Origin: Atherinomorus stipes
Taxonomy: Eukaryota; Chordata; Actinopteri; Atheriniformes; Atherinidae
Assembly (NCBI GenBank): GCA_023101725.1
Contig: JALJCO010012682.1
Span: forward strand, 2,728,001 to 2,792,000
Length of the DNA: 64,000 nt
Reading direction: 5' to 3'
In this document: positions 24,539 through 36,677 of the stretch, piece after piece
Layout of the letters: every line of letters begins with the position of its first letter
How positions within the stretch are numbered: position 1 is the stretch's first letter
Notes under the pieces: generated by a model
Seen by the model: the letters and a program-made list of their open reading frames with translations, nothing else
The model's database searches: none
What the model was told of the DNA's origin: nothing
Position numbers and translations under genes: made by a program

Positions 24539-25190
24539 TTAAAGGCAGGGTAGGGGATCCTGGAAAAACGGTTCTAGCAAGCTACAAAAAGATAGGCCCG
24601 CCCAAAAACCACGCTTCCAGAGCACAGCAACGTGTGCGCCGATGGCTATAGGCAAACATAACTGAGAACAGCGGAGTGGATAGCTTGTTAGCTTGCTAGT
24701 AAACAGTTGAGGAACCATGTTTTTAAAAGTGATAATTGGCTCACCTTCAACTCCTTCTGAGGTGTAAAAAGTCCACAGTGCAAATGTCAACACCTCCATG
24801 ACTTGATCTGCTTCTTTTCTTTTCTTTTTTGGTGGATTTAAAGAGCAAACAGCTGCAGAGATAACAACAGTGAGCAGCCATGTTCGTGTACACTGTGAGA
24901 CGTTCATGGTGCATTGCAAACGTGCGCGCACAGGCTCAGGGGTATGGTGGGGGTGGGGGGGTCAAACCGCAGTTGAGTTGAATGGACATATCATCATTTA
25001 GTCAATAAGTACGGGCTGTTCCAAGACAATTGGACAGGTTTTTTTCAGTCCTGTTCGTTCCACAGGTGACTGCATTTTTTAATTTTTGTGTCAGAGCATT
25101 TAATTAATTGGCTGCTATCGGGGTGTGAAGAAGATTTTAAGCAATATAATAAAAAATGCTCCCGGAAAACATAATACACCCTACCTTTAA
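24539..25190. mobile_element. 652-bp TTAA-flanked element, short copy of the 42-kb family
   Basis: TTAA at 24539-24542 and 25187-25190 flank AGGCAGGGTAGGGGATC and a right end whose complement is AGGTAGGGTGTATTATG. Almost the whole length aligns with 42165-42736 plus 43838-43891, for example GAGGAACCATGTTT, AACACCTCCATGACT and TTAATTAATTGGCTGC. The 1.1-kb insertion found in the other copy is absent here, so this copy defines that empty site. No coding capacity. Confidence 0.8.
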
Positions 25191-26750
25191 AACAAAGATC
25201 AAAGAGCTCTAAATAATGAGACAGATAAGAACAGCAAGAATAAAAAATACACATAAAGGAATTCATAGAATAAAAGATTTTATAAAGTCTATGTAAAAAA
25301 ATGAATAAAAACTTTTATTTTAGCGTATATGTCAATAAATTTACAAATGTGCAGTTGCTAATACAAATATAACTTACAAGCTCACAAAACTGTGACATGT
25401 TTAAACTACAAAAGAAGCAAATTTAATGAATTATGAGCTACTTTGTGTTTGTCTGATTTCCTTTGGTAGAAATTCTACGGAAACACTTCGAACACAGGCA
25501 TATGCTTAATACCTCATCACAGCATTAACATACAAGAAGTCACTTTGAAATAAAATAGTCATGATTGCAGCTTTGAAATGTCCATCTTTAATATCTCAGA
25601 AAATAAATAATAATAAAATAACCCTTTTAGACTTGTGCGGGAATCCCCCTTTCCCTCTCCAGAAACACAGCAACCAATGAACTGAACATATAACACCTAC
25701 ACAGCCACTTCACTCCCACCATTAACACTGAACTTTAAGCGCCTACAACAGCTCTTTTCCTCCTGTAATTCATCTGAGCCAAAAAGCTCAACTCTCCCTT
25801 GAGACCGTCTAATACAAACATGTTGAGCTTGCCTCAGTATTTCCAAAGCCACCCATGCGAGCCCCATCTGAGAGAAAGGGGATCTAGCTCTGAATCAGTG
25901 CTGCTTTATTTACAATTCTTACAAAACAAACTTTAAAAAGCTAATTCACTTTTGCTCATGCAGTGGAGAGGCAATGAAAGCCTGGCCTTATGTTACAGGG
26001 TTGTAAGAGCGTGGGCAGCACAAAACAAACAGTTGTGAGCCCTGCCTTCCTTCCTTTGCTTTACAAGGGGATGCAGATTGAAGAAATATGTTGGCTGTTT
26101 TGAGCAAATCCGCTTCATGGATTTAGACTGTTGGAAAACCACAGTCTGACAGAAAACAAGCTGCCTGGCCAGAGCCTATGTTTGAATTACGCTTGGTGTT
26201 GATTTATCTCCTGCCCAGAGTATGTAATTGAACGTCTAATGGACTCACTGTTCATTAGTAAATTAACACTTTTGAACATTTACATCATCAAGGCCGGGCA
26301 CTTGTTTTCACCAAAGAAATAGCTATTTTTGAGCTTTTGCTCAGAGGGTGGGAACCATTCTGAAGAAATATAGAATTACAGAACAAGTTTAATCAAATGA
26401 AGGTCAATGTAAGCCCAAAACATATTAAAAATTCAAAGAGAATATTGAACATGTATACAGTCTTTACATGTGATTTTGTGTTCTGTGTTAAAATGTTGCT
26501 CAAAATTAGGGGTCCAGCATACAACTTATAACTGATAAGAACTTTTATTCATAGACAACACGACAGTTTCAAATCACCCCCCGCTATTTTAATTGTTGGG
26601 TACATCTGAATTTGATTAGTTATTGTATATCCTGTTCAATGCAGCCCTGAAATTATAAACATACTATTGTGCTTTCTCATTTAGTCATTTATTAGCTCTG
26701 CTCTCAATTTTATTGCGCCTCAATACTTTGAAAATGGAGCTTGTGTAATT
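25191..26750. other. Intergenic, no gene recognised
   Basis: AT-rich sequence with no long open frame, no recognisable exon and no clear repeat ends. Confidence 0.45.
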
Positions 26751-27039
26751 TTAAAGGTCCAATATTATGGTGCAATTTGAAAGTAAATATATTAACAATA
26801 AGGCCCCCAGAACATGTATTTGCCATTTGTGCAGGAAAACCTCTCAGATTAGGCAGACAGCATGCACCAGAAACCCCCTTATTAGCCCTCTGCTGGCCAA
26901 GCTGTTTTGGTGCCCTACTTAATATGTAGAGCTGCTGCTTTCCACGCCCCCGCCCCGCTCGAAGGCCGCGCCCCACCAGCCCGCAACCATGACAACAGCG
27001 TCTGTTATAATGGCTGCTAAAAATAGTCCGATTGCTCAA

Positions 27040-27885
27040 AACAAAGACTCCAAACGGATATATTTGATCCCGAATCTGAAGCTGAAGGAGAGGAGCAGCA
27101 AGAAGAGGAAGAGGAAGAAGTGGAAATGCAGTTTCTGAACGGTAAGGTTTGATGTTTTTAAACTTTTTTCCCCGACGGAGAATAGTGTTCTTTTGTTGTC
27201 TATTGAATGGGTAAAAGTTTAAAACGCCAGTACAACGCGATATTGCCTCGTTTTTTCGTTAAAAAAAAAAGAATAAAAAATAAAAATTGTGTATATATTC
27301 GGCTCTTTGTTATGCCCACTTAAAAGTACAAAACCTGAAAACGCCAAGTGTTTTCAGAGAAAAGCAAATCTAATGCTGGAGAATAAAACACAATTCTGAC
27401 TGAGCTACGAACCTTCGTCACACTGCATTACCCACAGTCTGAGTTATGACACTACAGTTCACCATCACTATGTTTTTAATCAATAATTATCTAGCTGTAA
27501 TCATCCACTGCTACTCATTTATCAGAATTCAGGCCATTCTGCTGTTTGATGTTTTTGGAAGAAAAGCAAACTACAATTTGTCCGTACATCCTGTAATAGT
27601 TATTTTACAGTAATTATTGAGCTTGCATCTGTTTTATGATCACTGCAAACACTATTTCCTCAACATTCTTCAGTCTCAACTACAGTTGCTAATTCAAGAT
27701 GGTTTCTTTTTAAATGTTAATAAGTAACCTAATATAATCCAGGAATAATCCTGTTTAATATTTCATATTTTATGGTGTGCATTATAGGTGCTGCTCATGT
27801 GGAAATTGTGCAACGATGCCTACAGAGCAGGAGAATGTCTGTCAGGAAATACCACAGCTAATAAAGTTTTGGCCACAATTTGACT
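27040..27885 (+). pseudogene. P2X7 intracellular (ballast)-domain-like gene remnant
   Basis: Exon 1 candidate, to 27141: a frame gives TDIFDPESEAEGEEQQ, then a Glu-rich run and EMQFLN, ending at a GTAAGG donor. The 'FEPE/FDPE plus acidic run' layout is usual just before the zinc module of fish proteins in this family. Exon 2 candidate, from 27788 after TTATAG: the frame reads CCSCGNCATMPTEQENVC, then QEI. This matches the family's core 'W-C-x-CG-x-C-x-MPT-x-x-E-x-x-CC-x-E-I', with one of the last paired cysteines missing. The two exons do not join in the same phase, and I do not find the downstream part of the domain, so it is a remnant. A further frame at 27939-28140 (beginning SETDAAGRGPYDPY after a TATAG) may be another exon but is unrecognised. 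In P2X7 receptors this domain is a cytosolic zinc- and nucleotide-binding module; its role in a transposon is unknown. Confidence 0.5.
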
Positions 27886-28089
27886 TGCATGATTTTGTTC
27901 TCCACATCAACACTTACCTTATAAATGTTACCCTATAGGTTCTGAGACAGATGCAGCAGGTAGAGGACCATATGACCCGTATGTTGGACCACCTTTAGAG
28001 CCTGTTAGCGGAATCCCTGCTCTTTACATCAGGAATGCTACATTAAGAGCAGATCATGGCCGTTTACAGATCAAAGAACAGGCTTTATG

Positions 28090-28275
28090 CACATCACTAC
28101 TTCCTGAATTTCTGCAACTTTTCCCGTCTTTCATTATTGGACAAACTGATTAATCCAGGTGTCCGACCATCGTTGTCATGGTAGCTGAGATCAGGCAAAC
28201 TTGGATTAATCAGTTTGTCCAGTAATGAAAGACATGAAACAGAGGAGCAATAATAATTTCAGGAAGTAGTGGAGT
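28090..28275. repeat. Inverted repeat with about 80-bp arms
   Basis: ACTACTTCCTGAA, then TCTTTCATTA and GGACAAACTGATTAATCCA on the left are answered by complements on the right, ending at TTCAGGAAGTAGTG. The spacer is centred near 28182. It could form a hairpin or be a small MITE. It lies between the two gene remnants of the 6.3-kb element. Confidence 0.65.
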
Positions 28276-29269
28276 TGAGCATGTAGCCCATAGAGAAGTA
28301 AGTTGGCAGGTTTATCTGAACAATCTCTCAATGTCCCCCAATTAAAAATGAATTTGTGACTTCATGCTATCAAGTCATATTTCAGTGGGCATAACAGTCA
28401 TACCACAAACTAGTATAGTTATAGCTAAACTTATAAACCATCTTGTTCAGACATTATAGCTTTGTTTGCATTCACATATGATCTTTGAAATAAAACAAAT
28501 TTATTGAATAATACATTTATTTGTAAAAGACAAAAGCAGCATCAGTGTTCTTTTTCCTCAACATAAAGGAGTACGAAAAAGTTAAACAGTTATATAAAAG
28601 TAGAAAACATTCACATGGTAAAATAAATAAATAAATCAGAAAACTGTGAATATATAAATATTTCAGGAGATTACAGTTCAAAAGTGTTTGCTAAAAGTTG
28701 CCTTTGGGCTTCAACACCTGCATGTAAAAATGTAAAATAAGAAATGTTTTATGACACTTGTTTTTGCTCCCCAGGTGATTCAGGCACATGTGATACCGAA
28801 GCTTTGTCCGATGGTGTCGGGGCTTCCTTGGACAGAGAGCACTGGTAGTTGTTCCAGCATGTGTGGTGAATTTCCGGTTCCAGACGGCCGACATGAAGGA
28901 TTCAAGGTTCCCCCTCTTGATTGAAGCGAGACGCACAGCTTGCGATGACCCCCCCCATCTGGTCGCACACTCTGCTCGCAGGTCTCTCAGGATGGGAATC
29001 TTCATCACCGTGTAAGACACTGGGTCCACAAAGATTTTTCAAAAGGTACAAAGAGGGGGGTTACATTTTGTTTGTGTGCACATGGGACACAAACCTTTTG
29101 AAAGTTCTCTTGATTTCATTTTACAGCGTTTTCTTTAGATTCTGTAAATGATTTCTGTTTTGTAAATGATGTAAATAACAAACTTTGCATTTCTGTATTT
29201 GGAAACAAAATAAAGCATTTCAAACTTACAAAAAGTGGCTCAGTCTTCACTGGTTTATCCACACCCCTC

Positions 29270-32200
29270 TCTTCTTGCACTCTGAAGACTGGTTCTCCTG
29301 CAGGATTTTTGGCTTGTGATTGGCATTCTCATGGTAGTACAGACCCCCCAGGTAGAGTCTAGAGATAAAGAAAATGTTATACTGACAATGTGCACATGCT
29401 AAGATTTATCAGAGCTTGCTCCATTATCTTTACCTGCACAGCATTCCAAGGAAAAACCACATTCTTTAGTGCAAAACGAAGGATGACACTGGAACACCTC
29501 CACAGGTGAGGTCTGGTGGGGGGGGACTCATTTTTTCCAGCTTTCAGGATTCACTTGTTCAACATGACTTTCTCCAATTTGAACAATGAGGATGTTCCTA
29601 AATAAGAGGAGAAAACATGTCACCAAATTACTCTCAGTTCTGGAATACTTCAATTAACTGAATACTTAAAAAAAAACAAAAAAAAAACAAACAAAACTAG
29701 TTATTAGTTTTGTAATTTGGTTTGAGTGCAGATGACGGCTCTCAAAACAATTTTATGACCATCAAATGCAACACTTCATTTCACACTGCAGTATAATAAC
29801 CAGAACATAAAATGTAATCCAGTTCAAATAATCACTCAGTGTTTTCCATCTCAAATTGTGAAAGAATCTGTGTAAAAATAATCAAGAAGCCTGTCTAATG
29901 TCAATGCCTGTGTCAAATACAGACCTATTCAGTGACCACAAAAATAGTGGCCCAGGATTTATTTCATTTGCCCCAAAATTTAAGGAAAAAAACGAATAGA
30001 TGAATACAAATAAATTTGGTGCACTTAACTCATTAACTGTCAGACGTTGTCAGAGCAGAGAGCTCCATGTTGCCAAGATTTCTAAATATTTTCACTGATT
30101 TTTGGAGAGCCACAGAATACTGTGTACTATGCCGAAGTAAACACCAGAACTATCACAAGAAAGTGGAGACTGTTCTTTCATCAGAAAAACAAAAACATTT
30201 GCGTCCAGTTTTTTTCCATTCTTTAGCAACTGCAGCAGAACATGGGGGATCATAAAAATACCTGCAGAGTCAGCCCTCGTGTCACCACCAACAGTGGTCT
30301 TTCCCTCCATGCTGAGACGTTGTAGGATGTCATTCTGTGAAGACGTCCACTGGTGGACAATCACCGGCTCAGTGAACATACGAGCATGTTGATGAAAGGC
30401 GTCATACTGGACACCTGCAGCTGCATAGCTCTGAAGATCTGGAAAGAAAAAAAAATGATGGTAAATAAAATCTGCTATATTTACTGCCATTTGCCCTGTT
30501 TTTCTGTGAAGATAAACATTTTGTTTTCCTCCATGTTTTTCTGTGAGGATAAACATTTTGTTTTCCTCCATGTTTTTCTGTGAGGATAAACATTTTGTTT
30601 TCCTCCATGTTCTTCTGTGAGGATAAACATTTTGTTTTCCTCCATGTTCTTCTGTGAGGATAAACATTTTGTTTTCCTCCAACCTTTTCAAGTCTGAAGA
30701 AAGATGCTTCACTGATGTTCATCACTGCAGAAAGTTCAGTGTTCCCATAAAATTCCCAACGATTAGTAATACCGTTTCAAATTTCAGTTATCGTTAAACC
30801 CGTGACTGATTCTGCACTTTGAAAACTGTTATGTTTCTTATTGTCTGGAAAAGCAGCAGCAGTCCCAGTTTGCATTATTTAATATACGAAAACATGGTGG
30901 AAAGCAACAAATGCACCCATGTGGACAGTTCTGGAGATTTCTCCCCCTTATAAAAGGACAAAGCAGACGTCTAGATCCATTTTGGATATTTTTGAAGATG
31001 CTGGTGGCGTATTTCATAACTGTCATCATTTTGGTCACAATAACCGTGATATGAAATTTTTGTATCGTTACATCCCTCCCCACACGTAATATACATCTTT
31101 GTCTTGTGTGGGATGTTTGATCCAACATAAAGAAAGGAAGAAAAAAAAAGGAGGAAAAAAATTAAGGACTGTAGCTGCCAGAATATTCACTGCTTGTTTT
31201 TCTAATGAAGTCTCATCATGTACGGCATGAATGTAGGGACACGAGAGCAACTTACATGTCTGTTGAAAGTGACACTGAGGCAGAGTTTGCAGGATCATAG
31301 GTGACATCCTCCTCTCGTGACTGCCATTGAAGATGTGCCCTCAAATGGATCCTCTCCCTCCTCCATTTCCTCACAAGGTCTTTTTGCTGGTCTCTATTGG
31401 AGTTGAAGTTAAAAAGTGTGTTAGTGGTTACACGAGGAAGTGTGGCTGTCCAACCATGTTTGCAGGACACAGAGGCCTGGACAGCTGTTAATTATATTTC
31501 ACTAGTTAATCTACGCATGATATATCAAAACACCTCAGTAAAAACAGTACGAGTTACAGTGAAAGTAAAGAGTAAAGTTTCATTACCAGTAAATAAAAAT
31601 AATTCCACACAGCTACAAACCTGCACTTCTGAAGCGTGGCTGTAATGTCAGATCAGTCTGGGAGGCAGCATCTCTTTTTCCTGCACTCAGTAGTGGTGTG
31701 CTCACCTGAGGAAGAAATCAAAGTGATCAGAAATGAACCTTCTACTTTATAAATACTATTATTAGAAAGAAAAAGACTAATGTACACATCTTATGATGCA
31801 TATCGTTTGAATAAACTAAAGTTACATGAACACAAAACTAAAAGTCATGCAACAGTGCCATATTACAGTATATTGTCTAAGTCAGTAAAGTACATAAATA
31901 GCTTTAGCTGGCAGTCTTGCACACCGTGTCCGTGCCGTTATCAGTGGGGGTCCAGAACAAGCAGGCTGCATGTGTGTGCACTCTGAGCCTGCGTCTCTGT
32001 CCCGTTAATGAGCGCTGATTTGCGGCAGCTGTTGTTGCGTGATCTCCGCTATCTTTGCATTACAAGCTGCAACAACGTGTGCAAACGAGCCGGGAACATT
32101 AGCTCGTTTACATTCTGCCGTACACCCCCCCCCCTCAACCCCCACCGCTCCTCCTCCGTTCACAGTTGCAAACTGCATGTAAACTTTAAAAGCCTTTTCA

Positions 32201-32564
32201 CTAAATGCCCCACAGTAACAGTATTCATGTAAAAAAGAAAGAGAAAGGTGCTGCTGCTGTCGCCTCTCCGTACAACGCGTTCGTGGTATAATGAGAGAAA
32301 GTTTGCTTCTCACACAGCTACATGGCTAACAGCTGATGTAACTCGGCTAAAAGCTAACGCTGGCTGTGTTTTGCCGACATGTCGCTAAAATGATTTAAAA
32401 AACACGGTTAAACCTGACAACTTACCTCCTCCGATGTTGAAGGGCGGCTCACGGAGAGTTGGTATGACTCCAAGTTTCAGCCACAGTTTAGTGGCAAAGC
32501 CGGACTGGAGCTGAAACAGGCAGCTGACAGACTCCGGTGTAAAATGCTCACTCAGCACATACAT
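29270..32564 (-). pseudogene. THAP-domain transposase remnant, Kolobok-like, in exon pieces
   Basis: Reading leftwards on the minus strand. 32564-32426: LSEHFTPES, then GFATKLWLKLGVIPTL, ending at GTAAG. This matches the C-terminal half of a THAP zinc finger (C-S-x-HF...GF-x-KL-x-L...VPT), but the ligand Cys before SEHF is Leu. 31705-31621: a short exon containing AASQTD, between CAG and GTTTGT. About 31396-31256: a Lys/Arg-rich exon ending at GTAAGT. 30438-30262: a 177-nt exon with HQHARMFTEP, VHQWTSSQNDIL and VGGDTRADSAG. The last resembles the catalytic 'GGD-R-DSPGH' block of THAP/Kolobok transposases. About 29597-29528 (LIVQIGESHVEQV) and 29358-29280 (YYHENANHKP) resemble the following Q-x-x-E-V and FNEN segments, more weakly. 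Exon phases do not all agree, the block after DSAG is missing and stops are present, so the gene is dead. Confidence 0.6.
30492..30682. repeat. 37-bp minisatellite, five copies
   Basis: GATAAACATTTTGTTTTCCT starts at 30511, 30548, 30585, 30622 and 30659, an exact 37-bp period, with CCATGTTTTTCTGTGAG or CCATGTTCTTCTGTGAG completing each unit. It lies immediately upstream (minus-strand sense) of the catalytic-type exon at 30438-30262. Because 37 is not a multiple of three, the long open frames through it repeat in shifted frames and are not evidence of coding. Confidence 0.95.
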
Positions 32565-32775
32565 GAACTCTTTTCAGACCGTTTCAGGAGGATTTCCAGG
32601 AAAAATAAAAGATATATCCATCGAGTCCACACTTATTCAGCTGATACTGCAAAAAGACTTGTTTCTTGCAGCATGAAACAGAGCAGCTAGCATGCTGTCC
32701 TCTCCCCACCGGCATTCTCAGTTGCTCAATGCGGAGCAAGGACGGTTGTGGCTCGGAGGGGGTGGGGGGCCGCGC

Positions 32776-32801
32776 GGGGGGGGGGGGGGGGGGGGGGGGG
32801 G
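32776..32801. repeat. Poly-G run, about 26 bases
   Basis: An uninterrupted G run directly after CCGCGC. The proline- and glycine-rich open frames that cross it on both strands are artefacts of the run. Confidence 0.9.
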
Positions 32802-33053
32802 TGTTGAGAGCAAGAGGGCTGTACCAGTGACAGTGGGAGGGCCTAGTAGGCGGGCCAGGTCTTCTTCGTACGTCACAAAGAGACCGTTTTAGAAACGGCT
32901 TGCTGGAGGACTCTTTCACAGAAATGCAGGGAGGGAGAAATACAGAGAGTACGCATCTGCACACACTTCAGGGGGTCTCCATAGACTCCAGCAAGTTATA
33001 ATTATGTGTTAAAAACTTGAAAAAGTGCATTTTGCATAATATGGGACCTTTAA

Positions 33054-34363
33054 ATGTCTGTGTGTGTCTGGTAAAAACCCCAGAAACCAAAGATGTGGCT
33101 GTCAATAAAAGAACATGACGTTATTGTTCTGTGCAGACTTTCTTGCTGTACACATAATAAAAAACGTATCCAATCCACGAATACTGCAAATATGATAGGT
33201 CATTTTACTAATATAAGGCAACAAAAATAGGATATCTTGAATTGAATTGTCAATTATTTATTACTTCAAAAAGAAAAATCCAGACTGTTTATAAACAGTC
33301 TGACAATTTTAAATAAGTTTTCTTACAACCACTTTGTGACTTGTATGTACTTTTAAATCTACAGTCAACCTGGACTGTATACTGTATATTTATCGTTTCT
33401 TATGATCTATTTTTGAAGTTATTTATAAAAAAGTGTGCAACAAAAATTTTTTTTTCTTGAACATTTCATTTGATTAGCAACCAAGAGTGATTTTGGTTAT
33501 TGAGTAACATAATCTATAGAAATGGTTCCCTAACTTTTGAGCCATGATCCCCAAGATAACTTAAATAAATTGGTGTTTATGACACCATATGGCATTTTGC
33601 TCAATTTAAAGAAAGAACCATAACAGAGGGGACTTAATGGAAATAGATCTTAGTTGTAATTAACTAATTAATATTATAGAACAAAGAAACAAAAACCTAC
33701 TGTAGCTACAAAACAAAACTACTCTAATGGACTCTCAGGCACAAGGAGGAAATTATAATGATGAGTGACAGCAAAATCAAAGAAATTTTATTCATGTTGG
33801 ACACCAATCTACCTGTTTGATCAACTGACAACAAATGTTGTCCATATTGACAAAATCATTAATTCATTTTAGTCAAATTATTGTCATTACAATTTTGGCA
33901 AACTGAAGTTTCTTTTAGCAAAAAGCTAAGTGCTAAATAGCCAAAACATACAAAATTTAATGCAAACATTTTATGGCTCCTCCAGCATGGATGGTCAGTT
34001 TACCTCATTTATGTCTAGTAACACGTAAAAAACCTCTGATGGATACGTTGAGTTTAAAAGCTAAATTCGGCCACCGAATCGCAGCACATTAGAAGCCTGT
34101 TCAAGGCAACAGAGAGATACGTGGGTAGGCTCGTTCTTTTTGGTTTTTAACGTTTCATCGCCCATTAGCATTAAAAAACTGGACATACATGTATATTCTT
34201 TCACAAGTCCTGCCTCTAGTCCCTTTAAAGTTAGAGTTTTTGCCTCAGAAAATGCATTAACTTTAATCAGGTGTTCAGGATGACAGATAAATAAAAAGGA
34301 ATAAAATGCCTGGCTCTATTTAGTTTTTACAACATGTCTGAAGGAATTAATGGGAAGAATACT
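33054..34363. other. Intergenic, no gene recognised
   Basis: AT-rich, no long open frame. ATGGTTCCCTAACTTTTGAG near 33522 resembles the end of a common 'GGTTCCCAACCTTTTTTG' fish MITE, but the rest cannot be followed. Confidence 0.4.
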
Positions 34364-34996
34364 GTCGCTATTAGGGCTGGGAATCACTAGGTACCTTGCG
34401 ATACGATACTATCACGATATTTTGCCTACGATAACGATAATATCACGATACAGTAATTCAGCAAAAATCAATATATTGCAATAAATTTATCCATGATACA
34501 CCACAGTATTTGTCCCTGAAGACATTCCAAATTTATCGACCAAAGTGAATCCATGTGAAATGCATTACAAAATATTATCAATCAGTAGCACATCAGTTCA
34601 TATGAAATGAGCAAAACAGTAAATCAAAGTGCACAGTGGTTCTTCTTAAGAAAGCATATAAAAAAATAACATTTCAGTCATTATTTCTTTATAATCTCAA
34701 ACAACTGGGTGGTCTATGACAACCTGGACACACATTTTAATTTGTACTTTACACCATGTTTAAAGTTTAACCTGAACCTGCAGCCTGCACATAGATATCA
34801 GTGCTAATGCAGGGACTTTTCTACATGCTGAACCGCGGCAACGAAATCTCGCGAGATCTCACTGGTCTCTTACAAAATCTCGCGAGATTTCGTAAAAATA
34901 TCGATACAGCTTTTTTAAAATATCGATATGATATCGCAACACAAAATATCGCGATATTTCAGTGTATCGATATTTTGGCACACCCCTAGTCACTAT
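34364..34996. mobile_element. 617-bp hAT-like element with 8-bp target duplication
   Basis: The element 34372-34988 begins TAGGGCTGGGAATCACTAGG and ends GGCACACCCCTA. The flanks are GTCGCTAT (34364-34371) and GTCACTAT (34989-34996), seven of eight identical. ATCACGATA and ATCGCGATA style segments near both ends form loose inverted symmetry. It contains two copies of the palindrome TCTCGCGAGA (34847-34856 and 34878-34887). No coding capacity. Confidence 0.7.
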
Positions 34997-35630
34997 ATAG
35001 CTTTCAAATCTGCAGTTTCTAGGCAATCTGACTGGAGCACTATGGGAGACTCTGAAAGCTAGGCTGTCTCATTTCACAAACGGTAGGTTGCTTCAGAGTG
35101 TGCAGACTACCTAGGACACTCTGTAGTCTATAGTCTGCGTACTCTTTGTACCCATTATGTTTGAACTTAATAATGTATCAATATGCCAAGAGTTAACAGA
35201 ACACAGACAGATGAAATCATTTTACTTATCAGCTGAATTTCTGGTGTTGGAGTGCTTACTTTAAGCTTTAGTCTCCCTGTGAACCAGTTTGTTTATATTG
35301 GCAATACAGTGGTTTTTTAAGTGTAATGAAAAAATCCTAACATTTTCACAACTGTGTTGCTGGCAAGAAAAATCAAGATCCAAGATTATTGGGGTTTTAG
35401 CTGTGCTGAACAGGTTAACTTGTATTCGCAACCAAAAATTCTAATCTTGCCAACATCACCAGAAGAAATACAAAGTGCCGTGCTGTGAAAAGTAATGTTG
35501 GATCACTCGCCTCAGAGTGAATCTTCTGCTTTTAAAATAATTGCAGTGGAAAACTTGCACTCTAAGAAAGGTTTGTGAGATTTATGCCAAATGTTACAAA
35601 AATAAAAAAGGATTTTCCTTTTTTTAAAAT

Positions 35631-35713
<83 letters not shown>

Positions 35714-36209
35714 TTTTTACTGTAGTCTCACCTTTTTTTCTTTTTTTGCTCAATGCATTTTGTGAACAAGGAATTTTCTCAAACTTAAACATATCTGGAG
35801 GCCTGCATTTTAGAGTCATCTGAAATTAGTTTCCTACTTTCAAAGTGCAACAATAAAATTTAAGTATGCCAATGACATAAATTTAATCCAAATCCACAGC
35901 AGCAAGTGTGCAAAGACTGTAAAGGCTCATGGGAAATCCACATTCCACATTCCAAACCTTTTGGGATTGTTACCATCTAAATGTAAGTTATGTTCTTTGC
36001 TTCCCGTGCCATGTTTACATTTACACAATGTTGTTGTGATGTTGTTAGGTTCTGTGTGAATATTAATGTTGGCAGCAGAAGTGCAATGGACTGTGCATGA
36101 AGTGACACCAATCATCACCACTGCCTTTCAATGATGCATTTTACTGGAAGTAGAAATATTGCTGGAAGAGAACTTAACTTATTTTGGATCTACTCAAATC
36201 AGTTTTTTG
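34997..36209. other. Intergenic with a long TA repeat
   Basis: No gene recognised. The overlapping open frames around 35.6-35.8 kb on both strands are the TA repeat read as Tyr-Ile. Confidence 0.45.
35635..35705. repeat. (TA)n microsatellite, about 70 bp
   Basis: An uninterrupted TA run followed by poly-T. Confidence 0.95.
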
Positions 36210-36370
36210 GCTGCAAGCAGGGGTGGAGCTACTGGGAGGTCAGGGGTGGCCACGGCCACCCCCACGCTTTAATCAGGCAACACTCAAGCAGTTACAGAGA
36301 GCCCAAGCTGCTTCCAAACCAATGTTCGTTCTTAGTTGAGACACTAGCTACCCCATACAGTTGGAATTTT

Positions 36371-36677
36371 TACAGATCTGGGCATGAAAAAGTTCCTCCT
36401 TTTTCTGCCAGAAGTGGTGCACTAATAGTGCACCATGACTGCACTATCACTGGCTGACAGCTTGTCCCACAAATACGCCATCACTTACGGTGTCCAAACT
36501 TGGCGTGTAGAAACATCCTTCATTCCGGGCATTCATTTATGCTCTGAAATCGTTTCCCCTGGGCACACAGGCGTTTCTCTGTGCGATTGAATTAGCAGAC
36601 AAGTCGGAGGCTGGTAAGTGGCTGGTAAGTGGCTGGCAGTTGGCTGAAAGGGGAACTTTTTCATGCCCAGATCTGTA
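36371..36677. mobile_element. 307-bp MITE, copy 1 (TACAGATCTGGGCATG ends)
   Basis: Perfect 16-bp terminal inverted repeats TACAGATCTGGGCATG bracket a body containing GTGCACTAATAGTGCAC, TCCCACAAATACG, CCAAACTTGGCGTGT and GGGCACACAGGCGTTTCTCT. The same body occurs at 51531-51822. Here the element lies inside the 36.2-37.1 kb hAT-like element. A GCTGGTAAGTG triplication at 36610-36640 is specific to this copy. Confidence 0.8.

Larger units (their letters stand above)
26751..33053. mobile_element. 6.3-kb TTAA-flanked two-gene element, Kolobok-like
   Basis: TTAA at 26751-26754 and 33050-33053 flank AGGTCCAATATTATG on the left and, as complement, AGGTCCCATATTATGC on the right. Two decayed genes converge inside it: a + strand exon set at 27.0-27.9 kb resembling the P2X7 intracellular-domain family, and minus-strand pieces of a THAP-domain transposase between 29.3 and 32.6 kb. 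TTAA targets plus a THAP transposase are the known combination of the Kolobok superfamily. The span also holds a 28.1-28.3 kb inverted repeat, a 37-bp minisatellite and a poly-G run, so parts may be later insertions. Confidence 0.7.

Noticed and set aside
30092..30712. 206-codon minus-strand open frame, the longest in the window, as a single protein
   Set aside because: It fuses one genuine transposase-type exon (30262-30438) with intron sequence and a 37-bp minisatellite read in rotating frames. The splice signals at the exon edges fit better than read-through.
32584..32964. Proline-rich 126-residue minus-strand protein near the right end of the 6.3-kb element
   Set aside because: The proline tract is the poly-G run in complement, and the frame does not connect to the THAP-type segment.
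35562..35823. Tyr-Ile repeat proteins at the TA microsatellite (also at 49.6 and 54.7 kb)
   Set aside because: These are translations of dinucleotide repeats.
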